This document shows positions 36,780 through 48,400 of a stretch of 64,000 nucleotides of DNA, one piece after another. Origin of the DNA: Pyrrhoderma lamaoense (Eukaryota > Basidiomycota > Agaricomycetes > Hymenochaetales > Hymenochaetaceae); the NCBI GenBank assembly GCA_002794735.1, contig NBAZ01000003.1, positions 2,294,001 through 2,358,000 on the forward strand. The letters are read 5' to 3'. The notes under the pieces are model-generated. The model was not told the origin of the DNA and made no database searches. It saw only the letters and a program-made list of their open reading frames with translations. Position numbers and translations under genes: made by a program. Within the stretch, counting starts at the first letter, position 1. Every line of letters begins with the position of its first letter.

Positions 36780-37285
36780 TCCTATGTTAAGCGTTAACGT
36801 GGTGATACACGCGTTTTGTGTGTGTTCTTGCAAGCTATGCTACTTACCCCTCTCTCGGTCTTTTCATATTTGATCTCTTTGATTCACCCCTTCCTCCTCT
36901 CCTCATGCGCCTCCGAGGCTTTACTCCTCGTTCCACTTATCTTTAGTATTGATATGATTATATACATCCACGTGCTGCGATTGAGCTAATTTTACCAAGG
37001 AAGCCTCTCTCGGACCTTAGAAAAAACACAACCAAATAACAAATAAGTACCTGTGGTGTATAAAATAAACACGGTATGATATAATGTGATCGATCGAACG
37101 AATGACTTAAATGTCGTGTGTGGAGAAACTGGGATCTTTTGTGAATATGACGACAGAGAATTTCTTACAGTGAGATCTGATCTAGAATAAAAGCTCAATC
37201 CTGCCAATCATCGAGAAAGAAAAGAATTATCAGTTATTTATCGTTGGTTTAGTGAGCGCTTCTTGGAGCTTATCTTCTCCTAACA
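36780..37285. mobile_element. 506-bp insertion flanked by 8-bp direct repeat CCCCTTAG
   Basis: CCCCTTAG occurs at 36772-36779 and again at 37286-37293. The right arm has a single CCCCTTAG with matching sequence on both sides and nothing between. An 8-bp duplication is the usual mark of hAT-type DNA transposons. The ends (TCCTATGTTAAG and CTCCTAACA) show at most a weak inverted match around TGTTA, and there is no coding capacity. A non-autonomous element or a deletion between short repeats in the right arm both fit. Confidence 0.5.
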
Positions 37286-38248
37286 CCCCTTAGACCAGTA
37301 CAACCGGAAATGACTAAGACGCTAACTCATGCTGATATGCTGATATCAAAGAGAGACTAATTGCTCTGTAGACTAAACCAAGTCTAGTCAGTTCTGGTCA
37401 GGCACAACATTGCTTTGGTGCGATGTTACTGTGTTGCGATTGTTTTTCCTACTTTGACGCAGCATTACATAGTTTGCTATTAATTTAGTACATGTATAGG
37501 TTTTCACAGAAAAGTGTTCGGACACTCCGATCATCTGCGCATACACAACTCATGCAAAGATAGATTCTCAGGTTTGTTCAATCAACACTTCGAATGCAAG
37601 ATGAAAGATTGTAAGGATGTTGCGAAAAGAAACAAAAGAATTGAGAAGCAAATGAAAAAGCTGTACTTGTTATAAGATGGATACACTGGGGTGTCAAACT
37701 TTATTGAACCCACCCCGCATAAGATACACATACAATGATTATGATACTGTGACAGACACCATACATATTAACACAGTACTTATCCTCCTTTGTATATAAT
37801 TTCTAATATGTGGACGAAGTGGTGAGTATCGTCAAGATTAGTCGTGCAAACGCAACAAAGTTATATGTTTATTTGTTTAGATATTGCCAACTGTTGTTCT
37901 CGTAATTGTGAGAAAGTCTTAATTTGTCGAATGTTCGCGTTTAAAATAGTGAAGGACGTTGAAGTTAGACGGAAGTAAAAAATATGTTTACAATTGATTA
38001 CACGTGTTAAATGCTAAATGCCTTTGTCTTGTTTCAGAAACATTGGAACAACACTTTATTTGCTTTATTGAGTGGCTCGCAATAAGAACTAGGCTATCAG
38101 TTGTCGGCCACAATTGTCATAGTAACACGTCAAAAGTGATACAAGTATATCCAGTCTATTGTTGAATCAGTGTTTATATGACGAAGATAAAATCGTACTT
38201 GGGATACCACCCATCTCAATCCCACCCTCAACGTTGACACATTCAAAC

Positions 38249-39348
38249 ATGCGCTTCTCAAAGGAGAAACGGATCGCACAGACGGCGAGAGCAAGAGAGG
38301 CCGCATTGAAGGCCAGAAAGAGAAGGAAGGCTGCCGCAAAATTACAAGCTAAGGATCAACAAGAACTAGGATACAGACTATCCTCGCTTCATCTGTCACC
38401 ACAACAGATGGAGCCTTGTCAAGGAGATCAATCAGGATCATCCAAAAACAACAAAATCACTCCAACTGTGTCTGGCTCTCCTCCAAACAACACAGAAGCT
38501 GCGTTGCCCATCTCGAAGGAGCATTGTCAGCCAGAACATACATCAACTAATGCAAGTCCGAGCCATTTACAACGGACGGACACATTGGTTGTGGAATATA
38601 TCCGACCAAGAATAGGTATGTCCACGTCAAGTATGACCATCAAACCAAATCTCTAATTCCAGATTTCATCGTCTTCTTCCCAACTAGTGAATGACAGGTA
38701 TAGCCCTCCCGATCTGGAACAGGCCGAAAGTCAAGAGGGCGAAAACACCGTCAGAAACATAATTAGGAGAAGAGAAGAGCGGAAAGGGACGAGAGACGCA
38801 ATACGAAGAAGTTCTACGAAGAGGGTGAACGCATTAAAGGAACCTTGATATTCGATACACCACCCGATTTGTCAAGAGTGATTGTGGCATATACTGTCGA
38901 GGAATGGGTAGCGCGCTACGACAAGGCTTGGTCATTGATCGAGGATACAAGCTTGATCTCCGAAGAAAGAAAGTTCACGGTCAAGAAGTTCCCGTGGCCA
39001 GTACCCGCACAAATATGGGAATCCGTTACCGTCATACCATTACGACGCGATCAGATATATGGGATGATCGTACAGTTTATGAAGGCAAAGTACCATGGGA
39101 ATGGACCGGGAGCGGAACAGAAAGAAGAGTATCTAGAAAATATTCGAAAGGAGTCGAGACGGTACGATTTCAGAGATAAAGATAATGTTGCAGTCAATTG
39201 CTTTAGCGATGAAGTAGAGAGGGAACACGGACGAGGGATGGCAGTATGCGTCCATCGGTTTTTGCATATATATATGAAATGGATCAACTGTGGATGCGCC
39301 GCTAAGGGTATTGAGTGCGAATGTTTGGCCTCGCTGAATCTGCGATGA
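38249..39348 (+). CDS. Unrecognised duplicated gene, left copy
   Basis: The start at 38249 gives MRFSKEKRIAQTARAREAAL and a very basic helix (ARKRRKAAAKLQAKDQQ), then a Ser/Asn-rich linker. An intron at 38616-38687 joins RPRI to VNDRYSPPDLEQAESQ. A second charged helix (IIRRREERK) runs to the AAAGGG at 38783-38788, where the frame breaks. One extra A would continue as RDERRNTKKFYEEGERIKG into FDTPPDLSRVIVAYTVEEW, FPWPVPAQIWESVTVIPL, KYHGNGPGAEQKEEYLENIR and a C-terminal NCGCAAKGIECECL, ending at 39348. The layout (Arg-rich helix, FPWPV, then a helical region with RYDF) recalls a common basidiomycete family with a degenerate J-domain-like end, but this is inference. I know no function. Confidence 0.55.
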
Positions 39349-40378
39349 TTATCACGATGATCATACACTTAACATCGATAATGGGCAGCATTCGGTACAA
39401 GTGTACAGATATCATTATGCAATGACGGTAGTCCCAGATGGTTTTTCTTTTCCTATTCAGCTAGTTTATGTCATCATGAATAAAAATATGTATGTTTTTT
39501 CATGTGGTATGTACTGATGTAGCCTATACAATTTATCCGACTACCCGCGACTTGAGATTATCGCACCAATTACACCTCTAAGCTTTGCATTTCTTGTTTC
39601 CATAGGCTAACATACTAAGATACTTGACTAAGCAGATCATGTATTGAGTTTTTAAACCTTGCAAACACATACGTAAACATTCTCACAGGGTGACAAAATA
39701 TTCAAAACTAATAATTAGTCTGATAAAGGATGATAAACCTATGGTCAAACTTGATTTATGGCTCCTTTTCTGCATCAAATATGATAACATATGCTATTTT
39801 TTCTTACGCCTCGGGGATATTTAAAACACCTTTTACAACGTTACTTAGTCAATCCTCAAACAAAGCAAACTAAAGCGATTGCCACACCGGGCACCTTCCC
39901 CATTCTTTCTCTGCCATCCTACTGTCCAATGCTGCGGCACCCTCTATTTGTAGTCCGACATTTGTTTTCCTCGTCATGATGCTTTTCCCTTCGTCTTTGA
40001 CCCTTACTGTGCTATCTGTTACTCACGCACCATTGTGTATGCTCTACTTTGCAAGAAGCAACTCGGCAATAAAAAATTGCAAAGCACCTTCTCTCCTAGA
40101 AAGCAGTTAGCTTAACTTTCCTTTTTCTCAATCTCCCGCTTCTTACCCATATGGCTTTGATGCATAATTACAATGCTCTAATGCGTTACATTGTAACATT
40201 GAACATTGAATGGAGGAGAAAGTTGGCAAGTTAAAAAATGATATAAGACCCTGCAACTGGATCCCTGCAATCGAACCTATCAATTCATTCATCCAAGCTT
40301 CTAAAACTTCTCCGAATTCTAAGTTTTAGACCTCACAGTCTTTCTTTGATCTATTCAAACCAATAATCACTGGCAAGA
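39349..40378. promoter_or_regulatory. Duplication boundary and promoter of the ubiquitin-like gene
   Basis: The first 130 bases still belong to the left arm; the unique spacer starts at 39479. The rest is AT-rich with T/C-rich patches near 39890-40140. It should hold the promoter of the gene starting at 40379. I see no other gene. Confidence 0.5.
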
Positions 40379-40923
40379 ATGTCTTCTCCTGCTGATAATA
40401 CTACCCCCGAAAAAGCTGCAGTCCAGGATCAAGCTACCCAGACTGCCCCTAGTGCTGAGCCTCAGTCGGAGACCGAGTCATCCGTAGCACCTGCGTCCGA
40501 ACAAGCATCTACTAGTGATGAACCTGCAGCTCCCAAGGTGGGGTCATACAACCTCTATGTGAGAACTTTGACAGGAAAGACGATCACGCTGGTCGTGAAC
40601 GAGGCTGATGGTCCCTGTACCGTTGAGATGTTGAAGGATAAGGTGCAAGAGCAGGAAGGGTACGTTAATCTTTTGGTCTCATCTTCGTCAGGTTTCGACA
40701 TAGACTAAACGCTGGTACAAACGTAGTATCCCACCCGACCAACAACGTCTCATCTATGGTGGAAAACAGCTCTTGGATGATAAACCAATTAGTTTCTATG
40801 GCATTGATCCAGAGTCTACTTTGCATTTGGGTGAGTTATAAATCAATACAAACTCTTATATTGCTGATTTGTCCTTCTCCCTTTCTGTTTGTAGTCCTTA
40901 ATCTCCGTGGAGGCAGATTCTAG
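40379..40923 (+). CDS. Divergent ubiquitin-like protein with acidic N-terminal extension
   Basis: The first 57 residues are Ser/Thr/Glu/Ala-rich and probably disordered. The ubiquitin fold follows: [30 protein letters not shown], then after an intron (donor GTACGT, about 40660-40728) [27 protein letters not shown] and, after a second intron, VLNLRGGRF. Relative to ubiquitin, Lys at positions 11, 27, 29 and 48 is kept; Lys6, Lys33 and Lys63 are replaced by Arg, Gln and Pro. Position 72, which separates ubiquitin (Arg) from NEDD8 (Ala), is Asn. The diglycine is followed by two residues, so processing by a hydrolase would be needed before conjugation. Three exons, stop at 40921. It sits alone in the spacer of the inverted duplication. 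The fold is certain; whether it is conjugated is not known. Confidence 0.85.
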
Positions 40924-41406
40924 ATTTCACACGATCCAAATCCATGATAGAGGAAGATACCCAAGGAGGACTACTTTTTTCTTTGACAAAAAACAACCGG
41001 AGGGGACAATAATTTCCTTATATTTCGGCTTTTTGCCTATGAAATCTGAAGTCTGAACTTGCTTCATCCCCTATTCACTTTGTCTTCCTAATCCAGTTTT
41101 TGTGCTAGGAGGTAGCTAAATAGACATGAATAAGTACCTTTAGAAATCATCGTTTCCACTTTGTTTATATTCAATGAAAACAACAATAAATCAATTCTTT
41201 TTATTGGTAACAAGTTAAACAACCTATTCATCATACCCATGAGGCACGTGCTGCGCCGCCTAGTCCATGATGACATAAACTAGCTGAACAGGAAAAGAAA
41301 AACCATCTGGGACTATCGTCATTGCATAATGATATCTGTACACTTGTACCGAATGCTGCCCATTATCGATGTTAAGTGTATGATCATCGTGATAATCATC
41401 GCAGAT
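40924..41406. other. 3' flank of the ubiquitin-like gene and inner end of right arm
   Basis: The right arm begins at about 41266. The unique part before it is AT-rich without ORFs. It should hold the terminator of the ubiquitin-like gene. Confidence 0.5.
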
Positions 41407-42478
41407 TCAGCGAGGCCAAACATTCGCACTCAATACCCTTAGCGGCGCATCCACAGTGATCCATTTCATATATACATGCAAATACCGATGGACGCATACT
41501 GCCATCCCTCGTCCGTGTTCCCTCTCTACTTCATCGCTGAAGCAATTGACTGCAACATTATCTTTATCTCTGAAATCGTACCGTCTCGACTCCTTTCGAA
41601 TATTTTCTAGATACTCTTCTTTCTGTTCCGCTCCCGGTCCATTCCCATGGTACTTTGCCTTCATAAACTGTACGATCATCCCATATATCTGATCGCGTCG
41701 TATTGGTATGACGGTAACGGATTCCCATATTTGTGCGGGTACTGGCCACGGGAACTTCTTGACCGTGAACTTTCTTTCTTCGGAGATCAAGCTTGTATCC
41801 TCGATCAATGACCAAGCCTTGTCGTAGCGCGCTACCCATTCCTCGACAGTATATGCCACAATCACTCTTGACAAATCGGGTGGTGTATCGAATATCAAGG
41901 TTCCTTTAATGCGTTCACCCTCTTCGTAGAACTTCTTCGTATTGCGTCTCTCGTCCCTTTCCGCTCTTCTCTTTTCCTTCTTATGTCTTTGACGGTGTTT
42001 TCGTCCTGTTCCAGATCTGGAGGGCTATACCTGTCACACACTAGTTGGGAGAAAGACGATGAAATCTGGAATTAGAGATTTGGTTTGATGGTCATACTTG
42101 ACGTGGACATACCTATTCTTGGTCGGATATATTCCACAACCAATGTGTCCGTCCGTTGTAAATGGCTCGGACTTGCATTAGTTGATGTATGTTCTGGCTG
42201 ACAATGCTCCTTCGAAACGGGCAACGCAGCTTCTGTGTTGTTTGGAGGAGAGCCAAACACAGTTGGAGTATTTGTGTTGTTTTTGGATGATCGTGATTGA
42301 TCTCCTTGACAAGGCTCCATCTGTTGTGGTGACAGATGAAGCGAGGATAGTCTGTATCCTAATCCTGTTGATCCTTAGCTTGTAATTTTGCAGCGGCCTT
42401 CCTTCTCTTTCTGGCCTTCAATGCGGCCTCTCTTGCTCTCGCCGTCTGTGCGATCCGTTTCTCCTTTGAGAAACGCAT
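41407..42478 (-). CDS. Unrecognised duplicated gene, right copy (damaged or miscalled)
   Basis: This is the paralogue of the gene at 38249-39348 and starts at 42478 with the same MRFSKEKR. It differs in three ways. A one-base loss turns QQELGY into QQD and a stop at 42359-42361. The AAAGGG break (41958-41960) is shared with the left copy. Near the end GATCAC replaces GATCAAC, so the Cys-rich tail is read in another frame (KWITVDAPL) and stops at 41407 rather than at 41396. Between these points the protein is almost unchanged (one Leu to Ile and a few others over about 160 residues). It may be a decaying copy, or an intact gene with base-calling losses. Confidence 0.5.
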
Positions 42479-42568
42479 GTTTGAATGTGTCAACGTTGAG
42501 GGTGGGATTGAGATGGGTGGTATCCCAAGTACGATTTTATCTTCGTCATATAAACACTGATCAAACAA

Positions 42569-43755
42569 TAGACTGGATATATTTGTATCACTTTTGACAT
42601 GTTACTATGACAATTGTGGGCGACAACTACGAGCCACCCAATAAAGCAGCTAAAAGTGTTGGTCCAATGTTTCTGAAACAAGACAAAGGCATTTAACACG
42701 TGTAATCAATTGTAGAAATATTTTTTACTTCCGTCTATCTTCAATGTCCTTCACTATTTTATACGCGGACATTCGACAAAGTTAAGACTTTCTCACAATT
42801 ACGAACAATAGTTGGTAATTACCGTAATACAAAATAAACATATGACTTTGTTGCGTTTGCATGACTAATCTTCTTGACGATACTCACCACTTCGCCACAT
42901 ATCAGATATTATATACAAAGAAGTGTAGAGACTGTGTTAGCATGATAGGTATCGATAGTATAGAAAACATCGTAGTAAGTGAATGTTATAATTATCGTTT
43001 AGCTTTCGGAATTCTATTATGCGGGGTGGGTTCAATAAAGTTCGACACCCCAGTGTCTCCATCTCTACATGGTACGACCTTCTCAATTGCTTCTCAATTC
43101 TTTTGATTCTTTTCGCAGCATCCTTACAGTCTTTCATCTTTCACTCGAAGTGTTAATGGACAATCCTATAAATTTATCTTTGCACAAGTTGTGTATTTGC
43201 AGATGATCGGAGTGTCCGAACACTTTTTGTGACAACCTATACATGTACTAAATTTATAGCAAACTATGTAATGCTGCGTCAAAGAAGGAAAAACAATCGC
43301 AACATAGTTACATCGCACCAATGCAATATTGTGCCTGACCAGACCTGACCTGACCAGTTAGTCTTTCTCTGATATCAGCATATCAGCATGAGTTAGTATC
43401 TCAAGTCATTTCCAGCAGTACTGATCTAAGGGGAAATTTCTACTAGGTTGCGCTGGCGAGTCAAACCCCGGCAAACGATCATTATTGAGGTACGTAGAAG
43501 TCCAGTTTTCCTGCACAATAAAAACATGAACCCGCCACCACTACTAACTTCGACTACTTCTGCTACCTGAGCTATCATAGCAGCGCTGCTACTTATATAT
43601 TATAAAGCTGCTTTTATTTCTACTTCAAATATCTTTACTTCTATTGCTATTACCCCATACCCCATTATCTTCGATTTTCAACTGCACATTGTACCACTAT
43701 AAACGACCCTTAATTATTTCATTATCTTACGGATATAACGAAGAACAATTTCCCA
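42569..43755. other. Duplicated non-coding segment of right arm
   Basis: This is the counterpart of about 36414-38158. It lies between the starts of the two divergent duplicated genes and should carry both promoters. Point differences and small gaps against the left arm are clearly more frequent here than in the coding parts. Confidence 0.5.
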
Positions 43756-44357
43756 ATGTACAGTAGCTCAGCCGAAAGCGAATTTGAGTGAGTGTATACA
43801 CACGAGTTTGCATCAAACATATTTGCAAATGCATTGCTTATTGGTGTCTTTTGCCCATCGTCTTCTTGCATTATAGCGATGCACTGCGTCAAGCAACATC
43901 AACCCGATCTCCATTGGCGGAACTAGTCGCAGATCCAGTACTCTTACGATCATTAGCAACACCTAAATCACGGAGCTCCAAGAGTCGCTCAACGTCTACC
44001 AACAGACGCAGTAATGAAGACAACAGCAGTGGAAAGGGGAAGAGACGTGACAGGGGACGTGAGCGAGAGCGAGATCGGGACCGAGGTCGAGGGCGAAGAA
44101 GAGAGTCTGACAAGGCTAGTCATATTCTTTCAGTAGTCCTGGCAGAAGAAGAACGTGAGGTGCAGACTCTCCGATCCCAACTGATCATTTTAGACGAACA
44201 GTTGAAAAGTGCGAATAGACGGATTTTAGATGCGGAGCAGAGGGCACAGATTGCTGAGACGGCTCGAGAAGCTCAAGCGCGAATGCAACAGGCTGAACAT
44301 GCGAAACACCAATTAGAGTTGGATGTTGTTAGACAATCTGAAGAGACAAGATATTAA
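43756..44357 (+). pseudogene. Truncated copy of the coiled-coil gene
   Basis: The start at 43756 (MYSSAESEF) and first intron match the complete gene at 36413. The Arg-rich block and the first half of the coiled coil follow (ILSVVLAEEEREVQTLRSQLI, ILDAEQRAQIAET). One codon (Arg of TRAREA) is deleted in frame. Homology stops at 44352 and the frame ends two codons later with TAA, so about 45 percent of the parent protein is missing. The loss is due to the duplication breakpoint, not to point mutation. The promoter was copied, so a short coiled-coil fragment could still be expressed. Confidence 0.75.
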
Positions 44358-45417
44358 TATGCACATATTCTTATATATTCATGAGAAGGAGTATATTAGT
44401 AAAGTAGACAGAGCATATTAACCCTTCTACATGTTCCTTGCAAAAGACTTCATTAACGGCGTGAAGTGTAGTAGCAATAAGTTTTACATGAAGGAGCAAA
44501 GACCTCGCTTTCTACACAAAAAATCATTTGATTCCCACGCATAAATCTTCCCTCAAACCGTTTTCACTAACAAAGCCTTAGAATTCTGTTTCCTATTTCG
44601 TCTTCAGTTTATGAGTCATCAATCAATATGTATCAACAATGATGGCTACACTCAGACAGTTCGGACAAACTAAAACTCGTAAACCTTCTCGAAGCCGTAG
44701 ATTCTTTTTGGTGATGGGACGTCCCGTTTCTCTTTTTCGGGTACCGGGTCTTATATGTTCAATCAAATCTAAGAACAACAAGTTATCAAAACGTTTCATA
44801 TACAAACCCTAGCCTCTCAAATATGTTTTTGTTATAGTTCGACGGTCCTCATATTTCCACTCCTAACAACAAGCGATATCTGAGATAACGTTCAGAATAC
44901 ATGATCGTTCAAGTAACTCATACAAAATTCAGGCTCATGGTTTCATCCTAACGCGCGGAGGTTTCTCCAAGTGGACAAATAATTCACTTATCTTTTTCTG
45001 TCCATCATCTATCAATCATCTCGCGACAGATATCAAATTGCTCACTATATCTTGCATCTTGTACCGCGATATTCCTATGACATTCAGACACGAAAATTAG
45101 AGGTTCGGAATGCTCCATGACGTTATATTGATGTAATATGCCTTTGAAGGTGCTCAGTGTGTCCTAATCCTATCAATCTCGTTGTTAGGGGACCAGATGG
45201 GCCATTTTTGCCAGTTCAGCATCTCTCAAAATGAGAAATACAATCTGAGCACACTTGAACTAGTTTTCCGGCTAGGAAGCTTAACCCATATGGAACAGCC
45301 TTTAGTTCCAAGAAGGTCTTTTAATAGATAAGGTGAAACGCAATGTATGCTAGAGCAGAGAAGATAAAAGCTTTGTTCAACTCACCTACTTTCCCTGTCT
45401 TTCTTGTGCTGCCCCAA
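44358..45417. other. Intergenic gap between inverted duplication and NLR gene
   Basis: About 1.06 kb of AT-rich sequence. A minus-strand open frame at about 44623-44805 lacks support. The promoter of the NACHT gene should be near the right end. Confidence 0.45.
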
Positions 45418-48400
45418 ATGTCCAAATACTACCAATTGAAAGGTTCGAGTAACATGTCCTTCATGATGACATATTTCAAGCTAACTTTGTGATAGTTGTC
45501 TCTGCTGAGATTACCACGCAGCATAGCAAACACAAGTTCCCGTCACTCAAAAAGCAACCAAAAGTATTCAACGTTTATACTCGAATCTCCATTGACGATG
45601 TAATACAGAGGTCGGAGATAGTTGAGAACACTACGAAACCGACTTGGAATGAAACTTTTCCTATGTATGACCTGTTGATCACAGTTATCGTAATGAGCAA
45701 GCATAACACCAGTCAAATCAGATTATCCTTGTTAGGAGACAACCAAAGGATTGTTATCGATGTCAATAATCATACATCTATGGCTAGTTCTGCCATTGGG
45801 TCCATCAAAATTCCCGTGAACGAGCTGCTTAAGCAATGTAAAAATGGGGAAGGTAAGACTAAAATCGATAATATATTCGAAAAAATACTTATCGCTATCT
45901 AGCCAAACTCAATCTTCATTCCCAAGAGAAATCGGAAACAACCGTCTCAGCTGTAGTTCTCTTTGAAGAAATTGATGCAAGTGGCATAGTCTGGCTTGTT
46001 CTGACGAAGCTTTTGAAAACCAGCCCAACAGACGCCAAGGCCTTCGATGAGGTCAGTAAACTAATACAAAGTGGGGAGACAGTGTGCAGCAGTGGCCTCC
46101 CAAAGTCAGTTGAAGACGCCATCCCGGCGATTAAAGCATTTATTCGAATCGGCGAGCGTTTCGCAGAGGTATGTATCATCGTCGCTTATGCCTAGCAATT
46201 CTTGCTGATTGCGGATAGGCCCATCCTCTTCTTAAGCTTTTATGGGCAGTTGCTTCAGGGTCATTCGAGGTATGTTATTGTATACGATCGGTACACTCAG
46301 AAAATCATGATCCGAATTAGGTAGTCAATGGTCAAAGAGACTTCGACAAGAAAGTACAAGGCCTAATCGCTGACTTAAAAAGAATCTTTTACATCTTACG
46401 CGACGCAGAGGGAATTCGACAACCACTTGATTCATTCAAGGATACAATAAACGAGCTCTTAGATCTGGCAATCCAGTGTAGTATAGTTATCCGAGAGTAT
46501 ACAAGGCACAGCTTCGGAGGTAAATAGTTTACTTTATAATGATTTACTCTCATTTATTTATTTGTTCCACCTGAAGGCCGCCTTATCCATACCACCAGAA
46601 AGGAAGAAATAGAGGATGCTAGTGCACAGTTGAAGAAGCTGAGGGAAGAGCTTGCTTCCTCTTTCACACGTCAGATATTATCCATTGCTGACAGGAGAGC
46701 AAATGATGCCCTTCTTGAGAGTAAGTACCATTTAATTGAAAGATAGTAGTGATGGTAATAATTCTACTAGAGTTGAGGAAGCTTCTCAACCCTGATACGT
46801 CCTATATGTTTGGAAGAGATAGACCTCAGTGCTTAGAGGGGACGCGCGAAAACGTCAGGAAGAAGATCAAGCAGTGGGCTTTGGAAACTGAATCTCCTAA
46901 TGTGCTTCTACTTCTTGGTGCTGCTGGCACTGGTAAAAGCACCATTTTGACATCGATTGCGAGTATGTTTCAGGAGGATAGAAAACTTGGCTGCCATCTA
47001 TTCTTCCTTAAAGAGAAGAGTGACCCGAATATGGTCATTGCATCGATTGCTTATGATTTAGCGCAATATAGTGGTGAACTAGCTGATCGTATCGAAAGTG
47101 CATTCAAAGGGCGCGGAGATATTGGACGGGCCACTACGAAGAGTCAATTCAAGTTTCTCCTGCAAGAGCCACTCCAAGGAGCTTCGACATCTGGTCCTGT
47201 TGATCCAGTTCTGATCGTGTTGGATGCTTTAGATGAATGTGGTTCTCCAGAAAAACGTAAATCCATCGTCGAGGTGCTCAAGGATGATCTTTCGACTCTT
47301 CCCCCATATGTTCGTATTCTTATAAGTAGCAGGCCTGTTTCAGACATTCTCCCTTTTACATCATTACCGAATACCTGGACTATTAATCTAGACGAGACTG
47401 CAGAAGATAGTAAGGAAGATGTTCTGACCTACTTACGGCACGAGCTCGGCAATTTGAGGGACGAAAAAAAATTGGTTGTGCCTCAGGATTGGCCGTGGGA
47501 CGAGAAGATACATGCCCTTGCAGAGAAGGCGGATGGGTTGTTTATTTGGGCATCTACGGCTGTTAAGTTCATGACTGGAAAAGGCTTAGTGACTTCAAAA
47601 CGACTGGAGAACTTAATTACAGATGGACAGTCAGTGAACTTGGACAATCTATATGCGACTATCCTTAGCTCTTTTGATTGGGATTGGGAGGAAGAAGAAT
47701 CCAAAACCCTTTTCTCAGGGGTTCTCTCACTTGTTTTTTTTGGGAAATCGCAGTTGTCGGATGTGGAGATCGATAACATCTTAAAGCTAGAGGAAGTGAA
47801 GTCAGAGTACTTGCTTTCCCGTTTGCAATCTCTGGTGAAGTATGAACCTGGCCAACCTATTAGAATTCATCATGCATCCTTCTTTGACTACCTGGTATCC
47901 TGCGAAGGCGCTCAATGGAAGTTAGATCCTAGCATGGCAAAGGTATCTATTGTGGAGAGATGTTTTGATACAATGGACAGGTACCTCCGGCCTAATATAT
48001 GCAATCTCGATTCTTCCTTCAAACTCAATAGGGATGTATCAGATCTTAAAAAACGTGTCCGAGAAAAGATTCCAACTTTTCTCAGATATACATGCTCTCA
48101 TTGGGTCAATCATCTGCAGGATGTACCTTATTCACAGGACCTAGGCAAGAAACTAAGAGTGTTTGTGGAAGAGCGTATGTTATTTTGGTTTGAAGTGCTC
48201 AGTCTGACAGAAACGTATAACGAAAATGTTGGAAGAATTCTAATGTATGCAAATGCATGGCTCAAGGTACGCATATCAAAAATTTGTATTGATCAATTTT
48301 AATGCCCTTTTTGTAGGATAAGGATATGGAATCATCCGCAATCCTCTTAGATGCTCTTCGACAAGCTAGTACTTTCTCTGAACCCATTTCTGAGAGCACA

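Larger units (their letters stand above)
35816..39478 (+). repeat. Left arm of a large inverted duplication
   Basis: The sequence from 35816 to 39478 matches the reverse complement of 41266-44352. Homology ends at TCTTG (35816) on one side and at TCATCATG (39478) on the other. The arm holds the 5' half of the coiled-coil gene, its upstream region, and one complete gene. It is about 0.5 kb longer than the right arm because of the segment at 36780-37285. By eye, the gene-bearing parts are nearly identical while the non-coding parts differ visibly. Confidence 0.9.
41266..44352 (-). repeat. Right arm of the large inverted duplication
   Basis: This is the reverse-complement copy of 35816-39478. 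It contains the second copy of the unrecognised gene, the shared upstream region, and a truncated copy of the coiled-coil gene. It lacks the 506-bp segment found in the left arm. The outer limit lies at GACAAGA (44352), in the middle of the coiled-coil reading frame. Confidence 0.9.

Noticed and set aside
44623..44805. Minus-strand open frame in the gap before the NLR gene
   Set aside because: It has no recognisable domain, no plausible splice context and average composition for chance.
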